52,152 nt of DNA from Deltaproteobacteria bacterium. GTDB taxonomy: Bacteria; Myxococcota_A; UBA9160; UBA4427. A program made the position numbers and the translations under genes. The notes beneath the pieces are model-generated. The model had not been told where the DNA came from. It searched no databases and saw only the letters and a list, made by a program, of their open reading frames with translations. Shown piece by piece: positions 16,341-25,335 of the stretch. Position 1 is the stretch's first letter, and every line of letters starts with the position of its first letter. The stretch is from NCBI GenBank assembly GCA_029261855.1, contig JAJDAN010000014.1:1-52152 (forward strand). Reading direction: 5' to 3'.

Positions 16341-17891
16341 CTAGACGATTCGCGAGTCTCGCTTGCCCCAGTAGCGATCCTTCAGGAGACGCTTGTAGAG
16401 CTTTCCCGTGGGCAGCCGCGGAAGCTCGAACTCGAAGTCGATCGAGTGCGGACACTTGTAGCTCGCCAGGTGCTCGCGGCAGTAGGACTTCAGCTCCTGC
16501 TCGAGCTCGGCCGTCCCATCGATTCCGCCGACCAGCTGAACGACGGCCTTCACTTCCTCGCCGAAGTCGGGGTTTGGCACGCCGAAGACGGCGACGTCGG
16601 CCACCTTCGGATGATCGACCAGGACATGCTCCGTCTCGGCCGGATAGATGTTCACGCCGCCGGAAATGATCATGTCGGTCTTGCGATCGGTCAGATAGAG
16701 GAAGCCCTCGTCGTCGACCTTTCCGACATCGCCCAGAGCCGTCCAGTTGGCGTGCTCGGGATGCTGTGCGCCCTTCGTCTTCTCCGGATCGTTGTGATAC
16801 TCGAACGGCATCTGCGGAAGCTCGAAGAAGATCGTCCCCGTTTCTCCCGTCGGAACTTCTGCTCCCGCTTCGTCGCAGATGTGAATGGTCCCCAGAAGCG
16901 GACGGCCGACGGATCCCCTGTGGGCCAGCCAGGTCGGAGAGTCGATGAACGTAAAGCCGTTGAGCTCGGTTCCGGCGTAGTACTCATAGAGGACAGGCCC
17001 CCACCAGGAGATCATCTTCTCCTTGACCGCCACCGGGCAGGGCGCCGCCGCGTGGACCGCCACGGCGAGACTGCTGAGGTCGTAGCGCGCGCGGTCTTCT
17101 TCGGGCAGCTTCAGCATGCGGGAGAACATGGTCGGAACCCACTGGCTGTGGGTGCATGCATGGTCCTGAATGCAGCGCAGCGCATCGAGCGCGTCGAACT
17201 TCTCCATGATTACGACCGTGCCACCGATCGCCTGCGTGGCCATCGAGAAACCGAGCGGGGCCGAGTGATACATGGGAGCAGGGGAAAGGTAGATGCTGTC
17301 CTCATCGAACTTGAAGATCCCGCTGAGCATGCCGTCGAGCCCTTCCGGCTCGTCGAGGCGCTTCCCAGAGAGTGGGCGCTTGATCCCCTTGGGCCGCCCG
17401 GTGGTGCCCGAGCTGTACAGCATCGTGGCACCTCGGATCTGATTCTCGAGGGGCTCGGAGGAATGCCCCTGCAGCACCTTCTCGTAGGACTCGAACCCCG
17501 CCGCCGCCTCGTCGACCATCAGGCGATTCGGGCAGTCCGGGATGTCCGAGAGCATCTTGCTGGCCTCTGCCGCGAGTGTCTTCGAGGTCACCACCAGCTT
17601 GGCCTCGCAGTCGGTCACGATGTAGGCGGCCTCTTCGGCCGTCAGGTAGCGATTGACCGTCGTGAGGTAGAGACCAGACCGGATGGCAGCCCAGTACACC
17701 TCCGGGTAGCTCGGATGGTTCTCCATGTAGATTGCAACGTGATCCCCTGGACGCAGCCCCCTGGCATGCATCAGCTGGGCGAGCCTCGCAGAGCGTTCGT
17801 CGAGCTCCGCATAGGTCACGATCTGACCGCTGCCGGCCATGATGTGGGCGGGCTTGCTGGGGTTCTTCTTCGCGTGGACGCCGGGGTGCAT
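16341..17891 (-). CDS. Acyl-CoA synthetase (AMP-forming, FadD-like)
   Basis: 516 residues of the ANL superfamily. The P-loop is YSSGTTGRPKG (159-169), the A5-type motif is EYYAGTELNG, GDVGKVDDEG holds the ribose-binding aspartate, DRKTDMIISGGVNIYPAE is the hinge, and PTGKLYKR provides the C-terminal catalytic lysine. All steps of adenylation and thioesterification should be intact. Substrate unknown; the FadD13/steroid-side-chain-like style and the flanking P450 and Ltp/DUF35 genes suggest a carboxylate produced by terminal oxidation. GAGGAG precedes the ATG. Third gene in the operon that starts with the hydrolase at 20227. Confidence 0.94.
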   Translation of the reverse strand: MHPGVHAKKNPSKPAHIMAGSGQIVTYAELDERSARLAQLMHARGLRPGDHVAIYMENHPSYPEVYWAAIRSGLYLTTVNRYLTAEEAAYIVTDCEAKLVVTSKTLAAEASKMLSDIPDCPNRLMVDEAAAGFESYEKVLQGHSSEPLENQIRGATMLYSSGTTGRPKGIKRPLSGKRLDEPEGLDGMLSGIFKFDEDSIYLSPAPMYHSAPLGFSMATQAIGGTVVIMEKFDALDALRCIQDHACTHSQWVPTMFSRMLKLPEEDRARYDLSSLAVAVHAAAPCPVAVKEKMISWWGPVLYEYYAGTELNGFTFIDSPTWLAHRGSVGRPLLGTIHICDEAGAEVPTGETGTIFFELPQMPFEYHNDPEKTKGAQHPEHANWTALGDVGKVDDEGFLYLTDRKTDMIISGGVNIYPAETEHVLVDHPKVADVAVFGVPNPDFGEEVKAVVQLVGGIDGTAELEQELKSYCREHLASYKCPHSIDFEFELPRLPTGKLYKRLLKDRYWGKRDSRIV

Positions 17892-17952
17892 GGTGGGCTC
17901 TCCTCAACTCTTTCCCTAGGTGCTGCCGAGCAGGGGGCTATCGGTCACGCGA

Positions 17953-19143
17953 TCAGGCAGCGGCTCGATCGAGACGTCGGAACGGAAGGCTCCTGGGACC
18001 TCGCAGGAACCAGGAGTCGACCCACTCGACCCGATCGAAGGTGGGTTCGACATCCTCGAGGAGCGGCAGGAGCCGTTCGATCGCCACGCGCGCTTCACGC
18101 CGGGCGAGATTTGCGCCAAGACAGAAGTGGAGCCCGAGGCCGAACGCAAGGTGTCCCTTGCAATGTCGGGTGATATCGAACTGGTTAGGATTGTCGAAGC
18201 GGCTGGGGTCACGGTTGGCAGCGGCATAGCAGACCATGACCTCGGAACCCTCTGGAATCGTCACTTCACCGACGCGCGCATCGCACAGGGTCTTCCGGAA
18301 GAGCCCCTGAACGGGCGAGCAGTACCGAAGCCCTTCCTCGACCGCGTTCTCGATGAGCTCCGGTCGCGAGCGGAGAAGCGAGAGCTGCTCGGGGTTCTGC
18401 AGCAATGCGAGCGTCATCCCGCCGATCAGGTTGGTAGTCGTCTCGTTGCCTGCAGCCAGTAGCAAGACGCAGTAGCCCAGGACCTCCGGTGCAGAGATCC
18501 GGTCCGCCTCCTTCTCTGCGTCGACAAGGGTTCCGATCAGGTCCTCCGCAGGGTGGCTGCGTCTGTGATCCGCCATCCCCATCAGGTATTGGGCGAACTC
18601 CCCCATCACGGCGCGGAGCGCCTGCTCTTCTTCGCCCTCGGCGCCGTTCATGAGGAGCATCAAGGCGTTCGACCAGATCTTGAAGTCCTCGAAGCGCGCG
18701 CTCTCGATTCCCAACATCTCCGCGATCACGATCACTGGCAATGGGATCGTGAAATCGGTGACGAGATCGAACTCGCGCTGATGACGGATGTCGCGGAGCA
18801 GTCCCTGGGTCAGGTCCTCGACTCGGGCCTGCAGCGTTGAAACGCGGCGCGGGGTGAATCGCTTGTGGAGAATGGAACGCAGTCTGTCATGGGTTGGATT
18901 GTCGCTCGTGATGATCGTGGCTGGCGTCATACCACCGAAGAGTTCACCACCTGTAGTCCTCTGGTTGCCCGTTGAGGAGAACTCGTCGGTTCGCTTCAGG
19001 ACATCCACGACGTCATCGTATCCCGTCACGATCCAGAGCCCGAACGGGTCGACCTGGACCGCTGCCGCTTCGTCTCGGAGTCGCGCGTAGAAGGGATAGG
19101 GATCGTCGCGGACTTCGGGAGCAAGAATATCATGGCGCCCCAT
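17953..19143 (-). CDS. Cytochrome P450
   Basis: 396 residues from the ATG at 19143, preceded by GAGGAGG; about 115 upstream in-frame codons are not P450-like and are discarded. Motifs: LLAAGNETTTN in the I-helix, ExxR within VEEGLRYCSP, and GLHFCLGANLARR with axial C341. It is a close paralogue of the P450s at 12485 and 38576. The 196-bp spacer to the upstream hydrolase gene contains an AT-rich stretch (ATATCGTATCGG at 19219-19230) that may carry its own promoter. Its place beside the hydrolase and ligase suggests hydroxylation or carboxylation of the side chain before CoA activation (inference). Confidence 0.95.
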   Translation of the reverse strand: MGRHDILAPEVRDDPYPFYARLRDEAAAVQVDPFGLWIVTGYDDVVDVLKRTDEFSSTGNQRTTGGELFGGMTPATIITSDNPTHDRLRSILHKRFTPRRVSTLQARVEDLTQGLLRDIRHQREFDLVTDFTIPLPVIVIAEMLGIESARFEDFKIWSNALMLLMNGAEGEEEQALRAVMGEFAQYLMGMADHRRSHPAEDLIGTLVDAEKEADRISAPEVLGYCVLLLAAGNETTTNLIGGMTLALLQNPEQLSLLRSRPELIENAVEEGLRYCSPVQGLFRKTLCDARVGEVTIPEGSEVMVCYAAANRDPSRFDNPNQFDITRHCKGHLAFGLGLHFCLGANLARREARVAIERLLPLLEDVEPTFDRVEWVDSWFLRGPRSLPFRRLDRAAA

Positions 19144-19339
19144 GGAAAAGACCTCCTCGAGACTCGGGTGCGCGACCCGCCCGGAGGGCGGCATCGTCAG
19201 TTTCTGATCGTGGACACAATATCGTATCGGAGACGAATTTCGCGAGGGCATGGAATAGCCCCGGGGCGGCCGATCGGGCCGGATGGGAACGGCGCTGGAT
19301 GTTCGGCCAACCAAGAAAGCCAGGTGATCGGGCTGGGCC

Positions 19340-20227
19340 TCAGGGCTGTGAAAGCAGCAGGTCCGCAACGAGCCCAGGCGCCTCCATGGGCATGAGATGC
19401 CCGGCGTCCAGCTCGAGGAAGCGTCCGGCTTCGAGGCACTGACACAGGTTCTCGAACATTTCGGTCGGGAAGTAACCCCGGCCCGCACGTACCACCCAGG
19501 TCGGCGCCGATACCGCCCGCGCCGCGCCCATCACGTCGGCGCCGCCCGTGTGCTCGAAGATCGCCGCCTCGACATCGCCCGAGCACGAGAGCTCGACCCG
19601 GCCGTCTTCGCGATCTCGCAGACCGTGTTCGAGATAGAACTCGAAGGCGCGCGCCTCCCAGTTCGCGAACATGGGTTTGTCGCGCCAGGCTTCCGCTGCC
19701 GCCATTCGGGACGGCCAGATCTGGCGGCGGCGCCGCGCCTGCTCTGCGATCGCCAGCGGCGGTCCTTCTCCCGAGGTCGGCAGTGGCGCATCGGCGCTCT
19801 TCTCGGTGCGACCGGCCCCGGCCGGGACGACCACGGGATCGAGCAACACCAACCGCCGGTACAACTTTGGCTGCTCCGCAGCCGCCAGAATTGACACGGC
19901 CCCCCCAAGCGAGTTGCCGACGACGAGGTCCAGCATCGGCTGATCGACCAGGCGCAACGCCCAACGCGAGACGGCCAGCCAGTCTCGGGTGAGCTCGTGC
20001 CAGTCGTAGGCCGCGTCTCCCTGCGGGCGTGACGAGTCCCCGTGTCCGCGAGCATCCACCGCAAGCACTCGCCAGCGCGGAGTCAGGCGTTCCGCGACCA
20101 GGCCCCAGGTTGCGGCACAGAATCCGTTGGCGTGGTGGAGCAGCGCGAGGGGACCATCGCCTCCCCAGTCGAGGACATGGATCTCCACCCCACTTTCACC
20201 CACGGCGACTCGGTGCGATCGCGGCAT
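19340..20227 (-). CDS. Alpha/beta hydrolase
   Basis: 295 residues. The nucleophile elbow is GNSLGG with S106, the oxyanion-hole strand LLHHANGFCAATW lies near residue 30, DARGHGDSS follows, and the catalytic histidine is in DAGHLMPME near the C-terminus. This is the epoxide hydrolase/haloalkane dehalogenase/esterase-like branch; no signal peptide, so it is cytoplasmic. The ATG at 20227 behind GAGGAGAA is favoured over a GTG one codon earlier. First gene of a five-gene operon with P450, ligase, Ltp-like and DUF35. A near-perfect copy of the palindromic operator lies about 170 bp upstream. It may hydrolyse an ester or lactone generated by the flavin monooxygenases. Confidence 0.92.
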   Translation of the reverse strand: MPRSHRVAVGESGVEIHVLDWGGDGPLALLHHANGFCAATWGLVAERLTPRWRVLAVDARGHGDSSRPQGDAAYDWHELTRDWLAVSRWALRLVDQPMLDLVVGNSLGGAVSILAAAEQPKLYRRLVLLDPVVVPAGAGRTEKSADAPLPTSGEGPPLAIAEQARRRRQIWPSRMAAAEAWRDKPMFANWEARAFEFYLEHGLRDREDGRVELSCSGDVEAAIFEHTGGADVMGAARAVSAPTWVVRAGRGYFPTEMFENLCQCLEAGRFLELDAGHLMPMEAPGLVADLLLSQP

Positions 20228-20263
20228 CACCCATTCTCCTCAGCGGCTCGCAGCCCCACCGCG

Positions 20264-20375
20264 AACGTACCTCACGCGCGAAGCTACGAACGCGCGCTGC
20301 CGCGCATCGAAACGACGGACCAGACCGGGTACGACGCGGTCTGGCTAGCCGAGCACAACTTCACCCCGCGAAAGG
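20264..20375 (+). pseudogene. Relic: N-terminal fragment of an LLM oxidoreductase
   Basis: In one frame about 35 codons read SYERALPRIETTDQTGYDAV followed by WLAEHNFTPR, matching the LLM N-terminal pattern (compare LADELGYDYIWLAEHRFT in the gene at 2294-3352). The sequence stops resembling the family after residue about 45, just before the palindromic box, and no flavin-binding part remains. It is remnant DNA in the 608-bp stretch 20228-20835, which otherwise holds the operator and a methyltransferase relic. Confidence 0.6.
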
Positions 20376-20391
20376 ATCATCGTAGCGCCAT

Positions 20392-20407
20392 ATTTCCGAT
20401 TGGAAAC
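20392..20407. promoter_or_regulatory. Palindromic operator, copy 2 (14/16)
   Basis: ATTTCCGATTGGAAAC differs from GTTTCCGATCGGAAAC at two positions. It lies about 172 bp upstream of the hydrolase operon (-) and about 61 bp upstream of the GTG of the methyltransferase relic (+). It is flanked by CGTAGCG (20381-20387) and CGCTACG (20407-20413), a further inverted repeat not exactly co-centred with the box. Confidence 0.65.
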
Positions 20408-20460
20408 GCTACGCTCCCTTGTTTGCGACGGGAGTCCGGAGTCGCGCCAGGAGTCGGGAC

Positions 20461-20794
20461 GTGGGCGAAAGCACGTACTTTCGGGACCACTGGGTCGTGG
20501 TGGAGCCCGAGCGAATCGAGACCGATGAGATGCTCTTTCAGTGGCAAGACGCCGATGGCCGGGCGCAAGCTCTACGGCAGCTTTCGCGATGCTGGCTTCG
20601 AAGACGTGCGCGTCCAGGTCAGCGTTCTCACGGACACCGTCGGGTTCCTGCTGCCGATCCTGACGAACATGGCGACCTACGCTCGGGCGTGCGGGAGGCT
20701 CGACGAACAGACGATCGCGGGCTGCCTCCGCGACGTCCAGGCGGGGCGGCACTTCGCCCTGCTCCCTCAATTCCTCGTCACAGGGCGAGGCTGA
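20461..20794 (+). pseudogene. Internally deleted SAM-dependent methyltransferase
   Basis: A GTG at 20461 with AGGAG upstream opens a frame reading STYFRDHWVVVEPERIETDE then MLFQW, the usual start of a class I methyltransferase subgroup. From about 20555 a different frame reads KLYGSFRDAGFEDVRVQV through LLPQFLVTGRG and a stop at 20794, the usual C-terminus of the same subgroup. The central roughly 150-170 residues, including the SAM-binding glycine motif, are missing and the two ends are out of frame. I read this as one gene inactivated by an internal deletion. Recognition of the ends is from memory of the family, so moderate confidence. Confidence 0.6.
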
Positions 20795-20835
20795 CCCGCG
20801 GGACCGTCGTCACCCGATAGGCCGTGGGCGGCGAG

Positions 20836-21087
20836 ATGCTGAAGGCAGTCAACGATCCGATCGCCCGGCAGCTCTACAGCGTCTCCCTGTCCGCGCGTCG
20901 CGTGGTTCTCTTCTCGACGATGCCGACTTCCACGTATATCGTCACCCAGCTAGAGCAGATTCTCGGCACGTATCTGTGCGCCGAGGAAAGCGGGGCTGCG
21001 ATCATGGAGGGCATCGGTCTGGATGGTCAATCCCTCGGACAGCGGATAGGTGAGCGGCACCCGGTACGCGAGATGAAGCACCGATGA
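20836..21087 (+). CDS. Small ORF of unknown function coupled to CoA-transferase gene
   Basis: 83 codons from the ATG at 20836 (a GTG at 20824 is also possible). I do not recognise the product; it contains LYSVSLSARRVVLFSTMP and YIVTQLEQILGTYLCAEE. The stop overlaps the next gene's start as ATGA, which favours translation. On the other hand the preceding 500 bp are gene remnants, so this may be the tail of another broken gene. No membrane segment or metal motif is visible. Confidence 0.35.
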   Translation: MLKAVNDPIARQLYSVSLSARRVVLFSTMPTSTYIVTQLEQILGTYLCAEESGAAIMEGIGLDGQSLGQRIGERHPVREMKHR

Positions 21088-22277
21088 AAGGCATTCGACC
21101 CCTCACGGGCATCCGGGTGCTGGACCTGAGCCGCGTCGTGGCCGGTCCGCTCTGCGGCCGGATGCTCGCCGATCAGGGCGCGGAGGTGATCAAGGTCGAG
21201 CCGCCGCGGCGGGACATGACCCGCAAGGCGCCTCCGATCGTCGCAGGATTCAGCTCGTACTACGCCCATCTGAACGCTGGGAAGATCGGACTGTGTGTCG
21301 ACTTGGCCGACGCGGAGGCCGCCCAGCTGGTCGGGCGACTGGCAGACGCGTCCGACGTCGTCCTGGAGAACTTTCGCCCCGGCATCCTCGAGCGCTTCGG
21401 GCTCGATGCCGCGAGCCTCCGGCGGCGGAATCCAAGGCTCGTCTACTGCTCGATCAGCGGCTATGGCCAGGCGGGGCCGTGGGCGGACCGGCGTTGCTAC
21501 GCACCCGTTGTTCATGGCGAGGCGGGCCTCATCGCGACCAACGCACGTCTGCACGATATCTCCGCGCGCCCCGAGGCCCTCTCGCACGCCGACATTCAGT
21601 CCGGCTTGATGGCGACGGCTGCGATCAGCTCGGCGCTCTTCGCGCGCGAGCGCACAGGCGAGGGCGCCCACCTCGACGTATCGCTCGCCGAAGTCACGGT
21701 CTACCTGAACGAGTTCAGCGCCCCGGAGCTATGCGGACAGACCGGCCCCGCTACCTATGCGGGTGCCGCCTCGCTTGTGCTCACCCTGGGAGACGGCACT
21801 TCCGTGGTCACGCAGGGGAACCCGGTCGACAACTTCGGGATGTGGGCGAAGGCGATGGGCCGCCCCGAGCTCCGCGAGGACCCGCGCTTCACGACACAGG
21901 CCGCGAGGATCCGCAACCGCACCGAGATCGATAGGCTCATCCTCGAGTTCTCACTCGGCTTCGATTCCTTCGAAGCGCTCCACGCGTGCGTCGACCCGCA
22001 TCGCATCGCCGTCGGTGTCGTCCGCAGCGTGAGCGATCTGGCCGAAACCGATTGGGCCAAGGAGCGCCGGCTCGTCTCAGAGCCGATCGCGGGGCTGCGA
22101 ATTCCGCGCGTTCCCTATCGATCGACGAGTGGTGAGATCGGCGTGGGCACCCGGCCCCCGATGCGTGGCGAGCACAACCGCGAAACCTTCGTTCGCCTGG
22201 CAGGACTGGACGACGCGGCCGTCGATCGGCTCTTCGCGCGCGGCGCACTCCTGACGGCGGACGACGGGAACAGCTGA
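21084..22277 (+). CDS. Class III CoA-transferase (CaiB/BaiF family)
   Basis: 397 residues, normal family length. N-terminal GIRVLDLSRVVAGPLCGRML and GAEVIKVEPP, then LENFRPGILERFGLD and CSISGYGQAGP are classical. The catalytic aspartate is D170 in LSHADIQSG, the position equivalent to D169 of formyl-CoA transferase, so the enzyme should be active. The C-terminal GEHNRETF is also typical. It moves CoA from a donor thioester to a free acid; partners unknown. It overlaps the upstream small ORF by ATGA and ends 4 bp from the convergent nitronate-monooxygenase-like gene. Confidence 0.94.
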   Translation: MKGIRPLTGIRVLDLSRVVAGPLCGRMLADQGAEVIKVEPPRRDMTRKAPPIVAGFSSYYAHLNAGKIGLCVDLADAEAAQLVGRLADASDVVLENFRPGILERFGLDAASLRRRNPRLVYCSISGYGQAGPWADRRCYAPVVHGEAGLIATNARLHDISARPEALSHADIQSGLMATAAISSALFARERTGEGAHLDVSLAEVTVYLNEFSAPELCGQTGPATYAGAASLVLTLGDGTSVVTQGNPVDNFGMWAKAMGRPELREDPRFTTQAARIRNRTEIDRLILEFSLGFDSFEALHACVDPHRIAVGVVRSVSDLAETDWAKERRLVSEPIAGLRIPRVPYRSTSGEIGVGTRPPMRGEHNRETFVRLAGLDDAAVDRLFARGALLTADDGNS

Positions 22278-22281
22278 CGCA

Positions 22282-23322
22282 TCAGGCAGAGCTCGCAGCA
22301 GCGACGGCCTGCGCCGCGGCGGCCGCCTCCGTCACGATGCGACGCATCAGCTCAGCGGCGGGGGGTGCGTCCTTCACCAGGCCCTGCGCTTGTCCGATCG
22401 GCTGGAGTCCCCGTTCCAGGTCACCATCCTCGATCGCGCGCTGCATCGCGACCTGGGCGCCGGCCATGCGTGCCATTCGAAGGGTCGACCCGGGTCCCCG
22501 GGCCAGCACCTGACGCACCAGCCGCGGCCACGGCACCCCAATCTCTGCCGCAAGGGTCCTCGACGCGCCCAGCGCGTTCCACAACTTGGGCCTCTCGCCT
22601 GCGAGCTGTTCGGTGTGTTCGGTCCGCAAGACGCGACCGTTCATTCCGTCGAATCGATCACCATAGAGGGTGTCGTCCGCCTTCCTATCCAGGACGTTGG
22701 CGAGGGTTCGCGCGTGCAGGGGACTCTCGGCGGCTGCAGCGAAACGCGTCCCCATTGCAACGGCACCGGCTCCGAGGGCGAGCGCGGCGACGAGGCCTCT
22801 CCCGTCGGCGAACCCACCTGCAGCAATGATTGGGATCTGCACGGCGTCCCGAATCGTGGGGACCAGCACCATTGAGGCGATGCCGCTCCCGTGGCCGGCG
22901 CCTTCGTGGCCAACGATCTGAACCGCGTCGCAACCCTGGCGCTCCGCGGCGCGCGCATGGCGCTCGGTCGTTGCGGTCGCGACGACGAGACCGCCGTACG
23001 CATGCGCAGCGGGCACGAGCCAATCGCCCTTTCCGAGCGAGTAGACGATGACACCCACCTTCTCGGCCAGAGCGACTTCAGCATTCTCCCGCCCGCCGGG
23101 CGTGAGCAGCGGAATGCCGACGCCAAAGGGTGCTCGGGTGCGCTTACGAACCTCGCGAATGGCGTCCCGCGTCGTATCCGGCCCAAGACTCGCCGTGGCC
23201 AGTACCCCCAAACCGCCGGCCTCGCTCACAGCGGCTACCAGGGGCGGCGTGGAGATTCGCGTCATCTGCGGAAGCACGACCGGGTGGCGAATCCCCAACA
23301 GACGCGTGACTTCGGTCTCCAT
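22282..23322 (-). CDS. Nitronate monooxygenase / 2-nitropropane dioxygenase-like flavoprotein
   Basis: 346 residues, an FMN-binding TIM barrel. LGIRHPVVLPQMTRIST, EAGGLGVLATASL, GHEGAGHG (the conserved histidine region) and IPIIAAGGFADGRG plus ALGAGAVAMGTRF form the FMN/phosphate-binding elements. Many genomic members act on substrates other than nitronates, including enoyl reductase-like roles, so I do not assign one. The ATG at 23322, not the GTG one codon before, is preceded by GAGGAAGG. Last gene of the 32155-22282 operon; a second member of the family is encoded at 26645-27661 in the same operon. Confidence 0.9.
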   Translation of the reverse strand: METEVTRLLGIRHPVVLPQMTRISTPPLVAAVSEAGGLGVLATASLGPDTTRDAIREVRKRTRAPFGVGIPLLTPGGRENAEVALAEKVGVIVYSLGKGDWLVPAAHAYGGLVVATATTERHARAAERQGCDAVQIVGHEGAGHGSGIASMVLVPTIRDAVQIPIIAAGGFADGRGLVAALALGAGAVAMGTRFAAAAESPLHARTLANVLDRKADDTLYGDRFDGMNGRVLRTEHTEQLAGERPKLWNALGASRTLAAEIGVPWPRLVRQVLARGPGSTLRMARMAGAQVAMQRAIEDGDLERGLQPIGQAQGLVKDAPPAAELMRRIVTEAAAAAQAVAAASSA

Positions 23323-23442
23323 CACCTTCCTCGCGAGTCAGTCGCGGACTTCTGGTGCGTGGGAGAGCCCGGTGCCGCTCTCCAGTCCTTCGATCGGGCC
23401 CCTCGTCGTCCGGTCCGAGGAGGGCGTTGCGTCACGGGGCCC

Positions 23443-25260
23443 TCAATCGCGCCTGATGAAATCGAGCCCCTCGAAGCGCCCCGAGCTACGCCATTTGTCG
23501 ATGTACTCGAAGAACGCGACCGGACCCTCGGGGTAGCCGCTCTGGTTGAGCCGCTGGCGGGGCCCGATCGGGCCGCCCTCGTTGTTGTAGTAGCCCGGCG
23601 TGCAGTCGGGGCTGCCGAGGAACGAGCGGGTGCTGCCCTCGAGCATCTTCACCCACGCCTGCTCGGCCTCGTCCGTCACTTCGACCTCGTCCGCGCCCCT
23701 GTCCAGCGCGTGCCGCAGGACCGCGGCAATCGTCGAGCCCGCCTCGGTCAGGTTGTGGGTGATGTTCGAGATGAGGTTTGCACCCTGGGCGGGCCCAACC
23801 ACGAAGAGGTTCGGAAAGTCGTGGACGTGGACACCATGCAGGCTCTGCATGCCCTCGGCCCAGCGATCCGAGAGCTGCACTCCGCCGCGACCGACAGGGT
23901 CGAAGCCCGCGCGCCGTCCGTACTCAGTGCCAACCTCGAAGCCCGATGCGAAAATGAGACAGTCGACGTCGTAGTGGACGCCCGCGACCCACACACCCGA
24001 CTCGTCGATCCGCTCGACTCCCTTGCCGTCAGTATCGACGAGGTGGGCGCTCGGCTCGTTGTACGACTGCAGGTACTCGTCGTGGAAGCACGGCCGCTTG
24101 CAGAGCTGCCGGTACCAGGGCTTGAGTGCCTGCGACGTTGCTTCGTCCTCGACGATCGCGTCCACGCGCGCGCGGATCTCTTCCATCTTCTCGTCGTCGC
24201 TGTCCTCGTAGGCTTGCTGGAACAGCTCGGGGCCGGGAATCGCGCCCGACTTCTGCGCGTTCTCGACGACGCGGTCGCGAATGCGCTGGCCGATATCGGT
24301 CCAACCGTCCTTCACGAGATCCTCGTCGGCGAAGCCACCGGTCTGGAGCGTCGCAAAGTTGATGAGCCACTTCTTCTGCCAGCCGGGCTCGAGCACATCG
24401 AAGAAGTCGTCCTCGATCGGGTGGTTGTTGCGCACGTCGATGGACGACGGAGTGCGCTGGAACACGTAGAGCTCTCTGGCATCGCGGGCGAGAGGCGGGA
24501 TGCACTGCACCGCCGTGGCACCCGTGCCGATGATGCCAACGCGCTTGTCCGCGAGCTTCGTCATCGGTGCGCCGGTGTAGCCACCACCCGTGTAGCCGTA
24601 GTCCCAGCGGCTCGTGTGGAAGCAGTGACCGCCGAAGGTCTCGATGCCGGGGATGCCTGGCAGCTTGGGGCGATGCAACGGGCCCGGCCCCATGGTCACG
24701 AACTTCGCCCGAATCTCATCGCCTCGGTTCGTGTGGATGATCCAACGGGAGATCTTCTCGTTCCAGTCGAGGCCGGCTACCTCTGTTGAGAAGAGCGCGT
24801 TCTCGTAGAGGCCGAAGTGTTCGGCGATGCGCTTCGCGTGACCGAAGATCTCGGGCGCGAACACGTACTTCATTGTCGGCTTGTGACCGGTCTCCTCGAG
24901 CAGCGGCAGGTAGATCATTGCTGCCGTGTCGCACATCGCGCCGGGGTAGCGATTCCAGTACCACGCGCCGCCGACATCCCCGCCACCCTCGATCAGCCGG
25001 AGGTCCTCGATGCCCGCCTCCCTGAGCCGCGCACCGACGCAGAGCCCCGAGAAGCCGGCGCCGATCAGCGCAACGGTCACCTCGTCGCGCACCGGCTCGC
25101 GCTCGGTCTTCTCGACGTAGGGGTCGTCCAGAAAGTGCGCAAAGCGGCCCTTCGGTTCGATGTACTGCTCGTTGCCGTCCGGGCGGATCCGCTTGTCACG
25201 CTCTACGAGGTACTTCGCGCGCAGGGTTTCGTGGTCGATGGTGCCGTCGACGGGCGTCAC
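23443..25260 (-). CDS. Baeyer-Villiger-type flavin monooxygenase
   Basis: 605 residues. The FAD-binding GAGFSG is at 67-72, the Baeyer-Villiger fingerprint FxGxxxHxxxWD is F209-G211-H215-W219-D220, and the NADPH-binding GTGATA is at 245-250. Length and the N-terminal extension (YLVERDKRIRPDGNEQY) match the cyclohexanone/steroid monooxygenase type. It should insert oxygen next to a ketone to give an ester or lactone. The start is GTG with GGGAGAA upstream. A related enzyme is at 45746-47575. It lies between an amidohydrolase-2 gene and a nitronate-monooxygenase-like gene in the long operon; product hydrolysis by neighbouring hydrolases is plausible. Confidence 0.94.
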   Translation of the reverse strand: MTPVDGTIDHETLRAKYLVERDKRIRPDGNEQYIEPKGRFAHFLDDPYVEKTEREPVRDEVTVALIGAGFSGLCVGARLREAGIEDLRLIEGGGDVGGAWYWNRYPGAMCDTAAMIYLPLLEETGHKPTMKYVFAPEIFGHAKRIAEHFGLYENALFSTEVAGLDWNEKISRWIIHTNRGDEIRAKFVTMGPGPLHRPKLPGIPGIETFGGHCFHTSRWDYGYTGGGYTGAPMTKLADKRVGIIGTGATAVQCIPPLARDARELYVFQRTPSSIDVRNNHPIEDDFFDVLEPGWQKKWLINFATLQTGGFADEDLVKDGWTDIGQRIRDRVVENAQKSGAIPGPELFQQAYEDSDDEKMEEIRARVDAIVEDEATSQALKPWYRQLCKRPCFHDEYLQSYNEPSAHLVDTDGKGVERIDESGVWVAGVHYDVDCLIFASGFEVGTEYGRRAGFDPVGRGGVQLSDRWAEGMQSLHGVHVHDFPNLFVVGPAQGANLISNITHNLTEAGSTIAAVLRHALDRGADEVEVTDEAEQAWVKMLEGSTRSFLGSPDCTPGYYNNEGGPIGPRQRLNQSGYPEGPVAFFEYIDKWRSSGRFEGLDFIRRD

Positions 25261-25335
25261 TGAGCTGTTCTCCCGAGCATCTGGTGGAATCGGTCGGCTC
25301 TCATTGCGCGCAGAATGTCGTTCGCGACCAGCGGC

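Noticed and set aside
22891-24789. 632-codon plus-strand open frame
   Set aside because: Antisense to the nitronate-monooxygenase-like and Baeyer-Villiger genes, with no recognisable motif.
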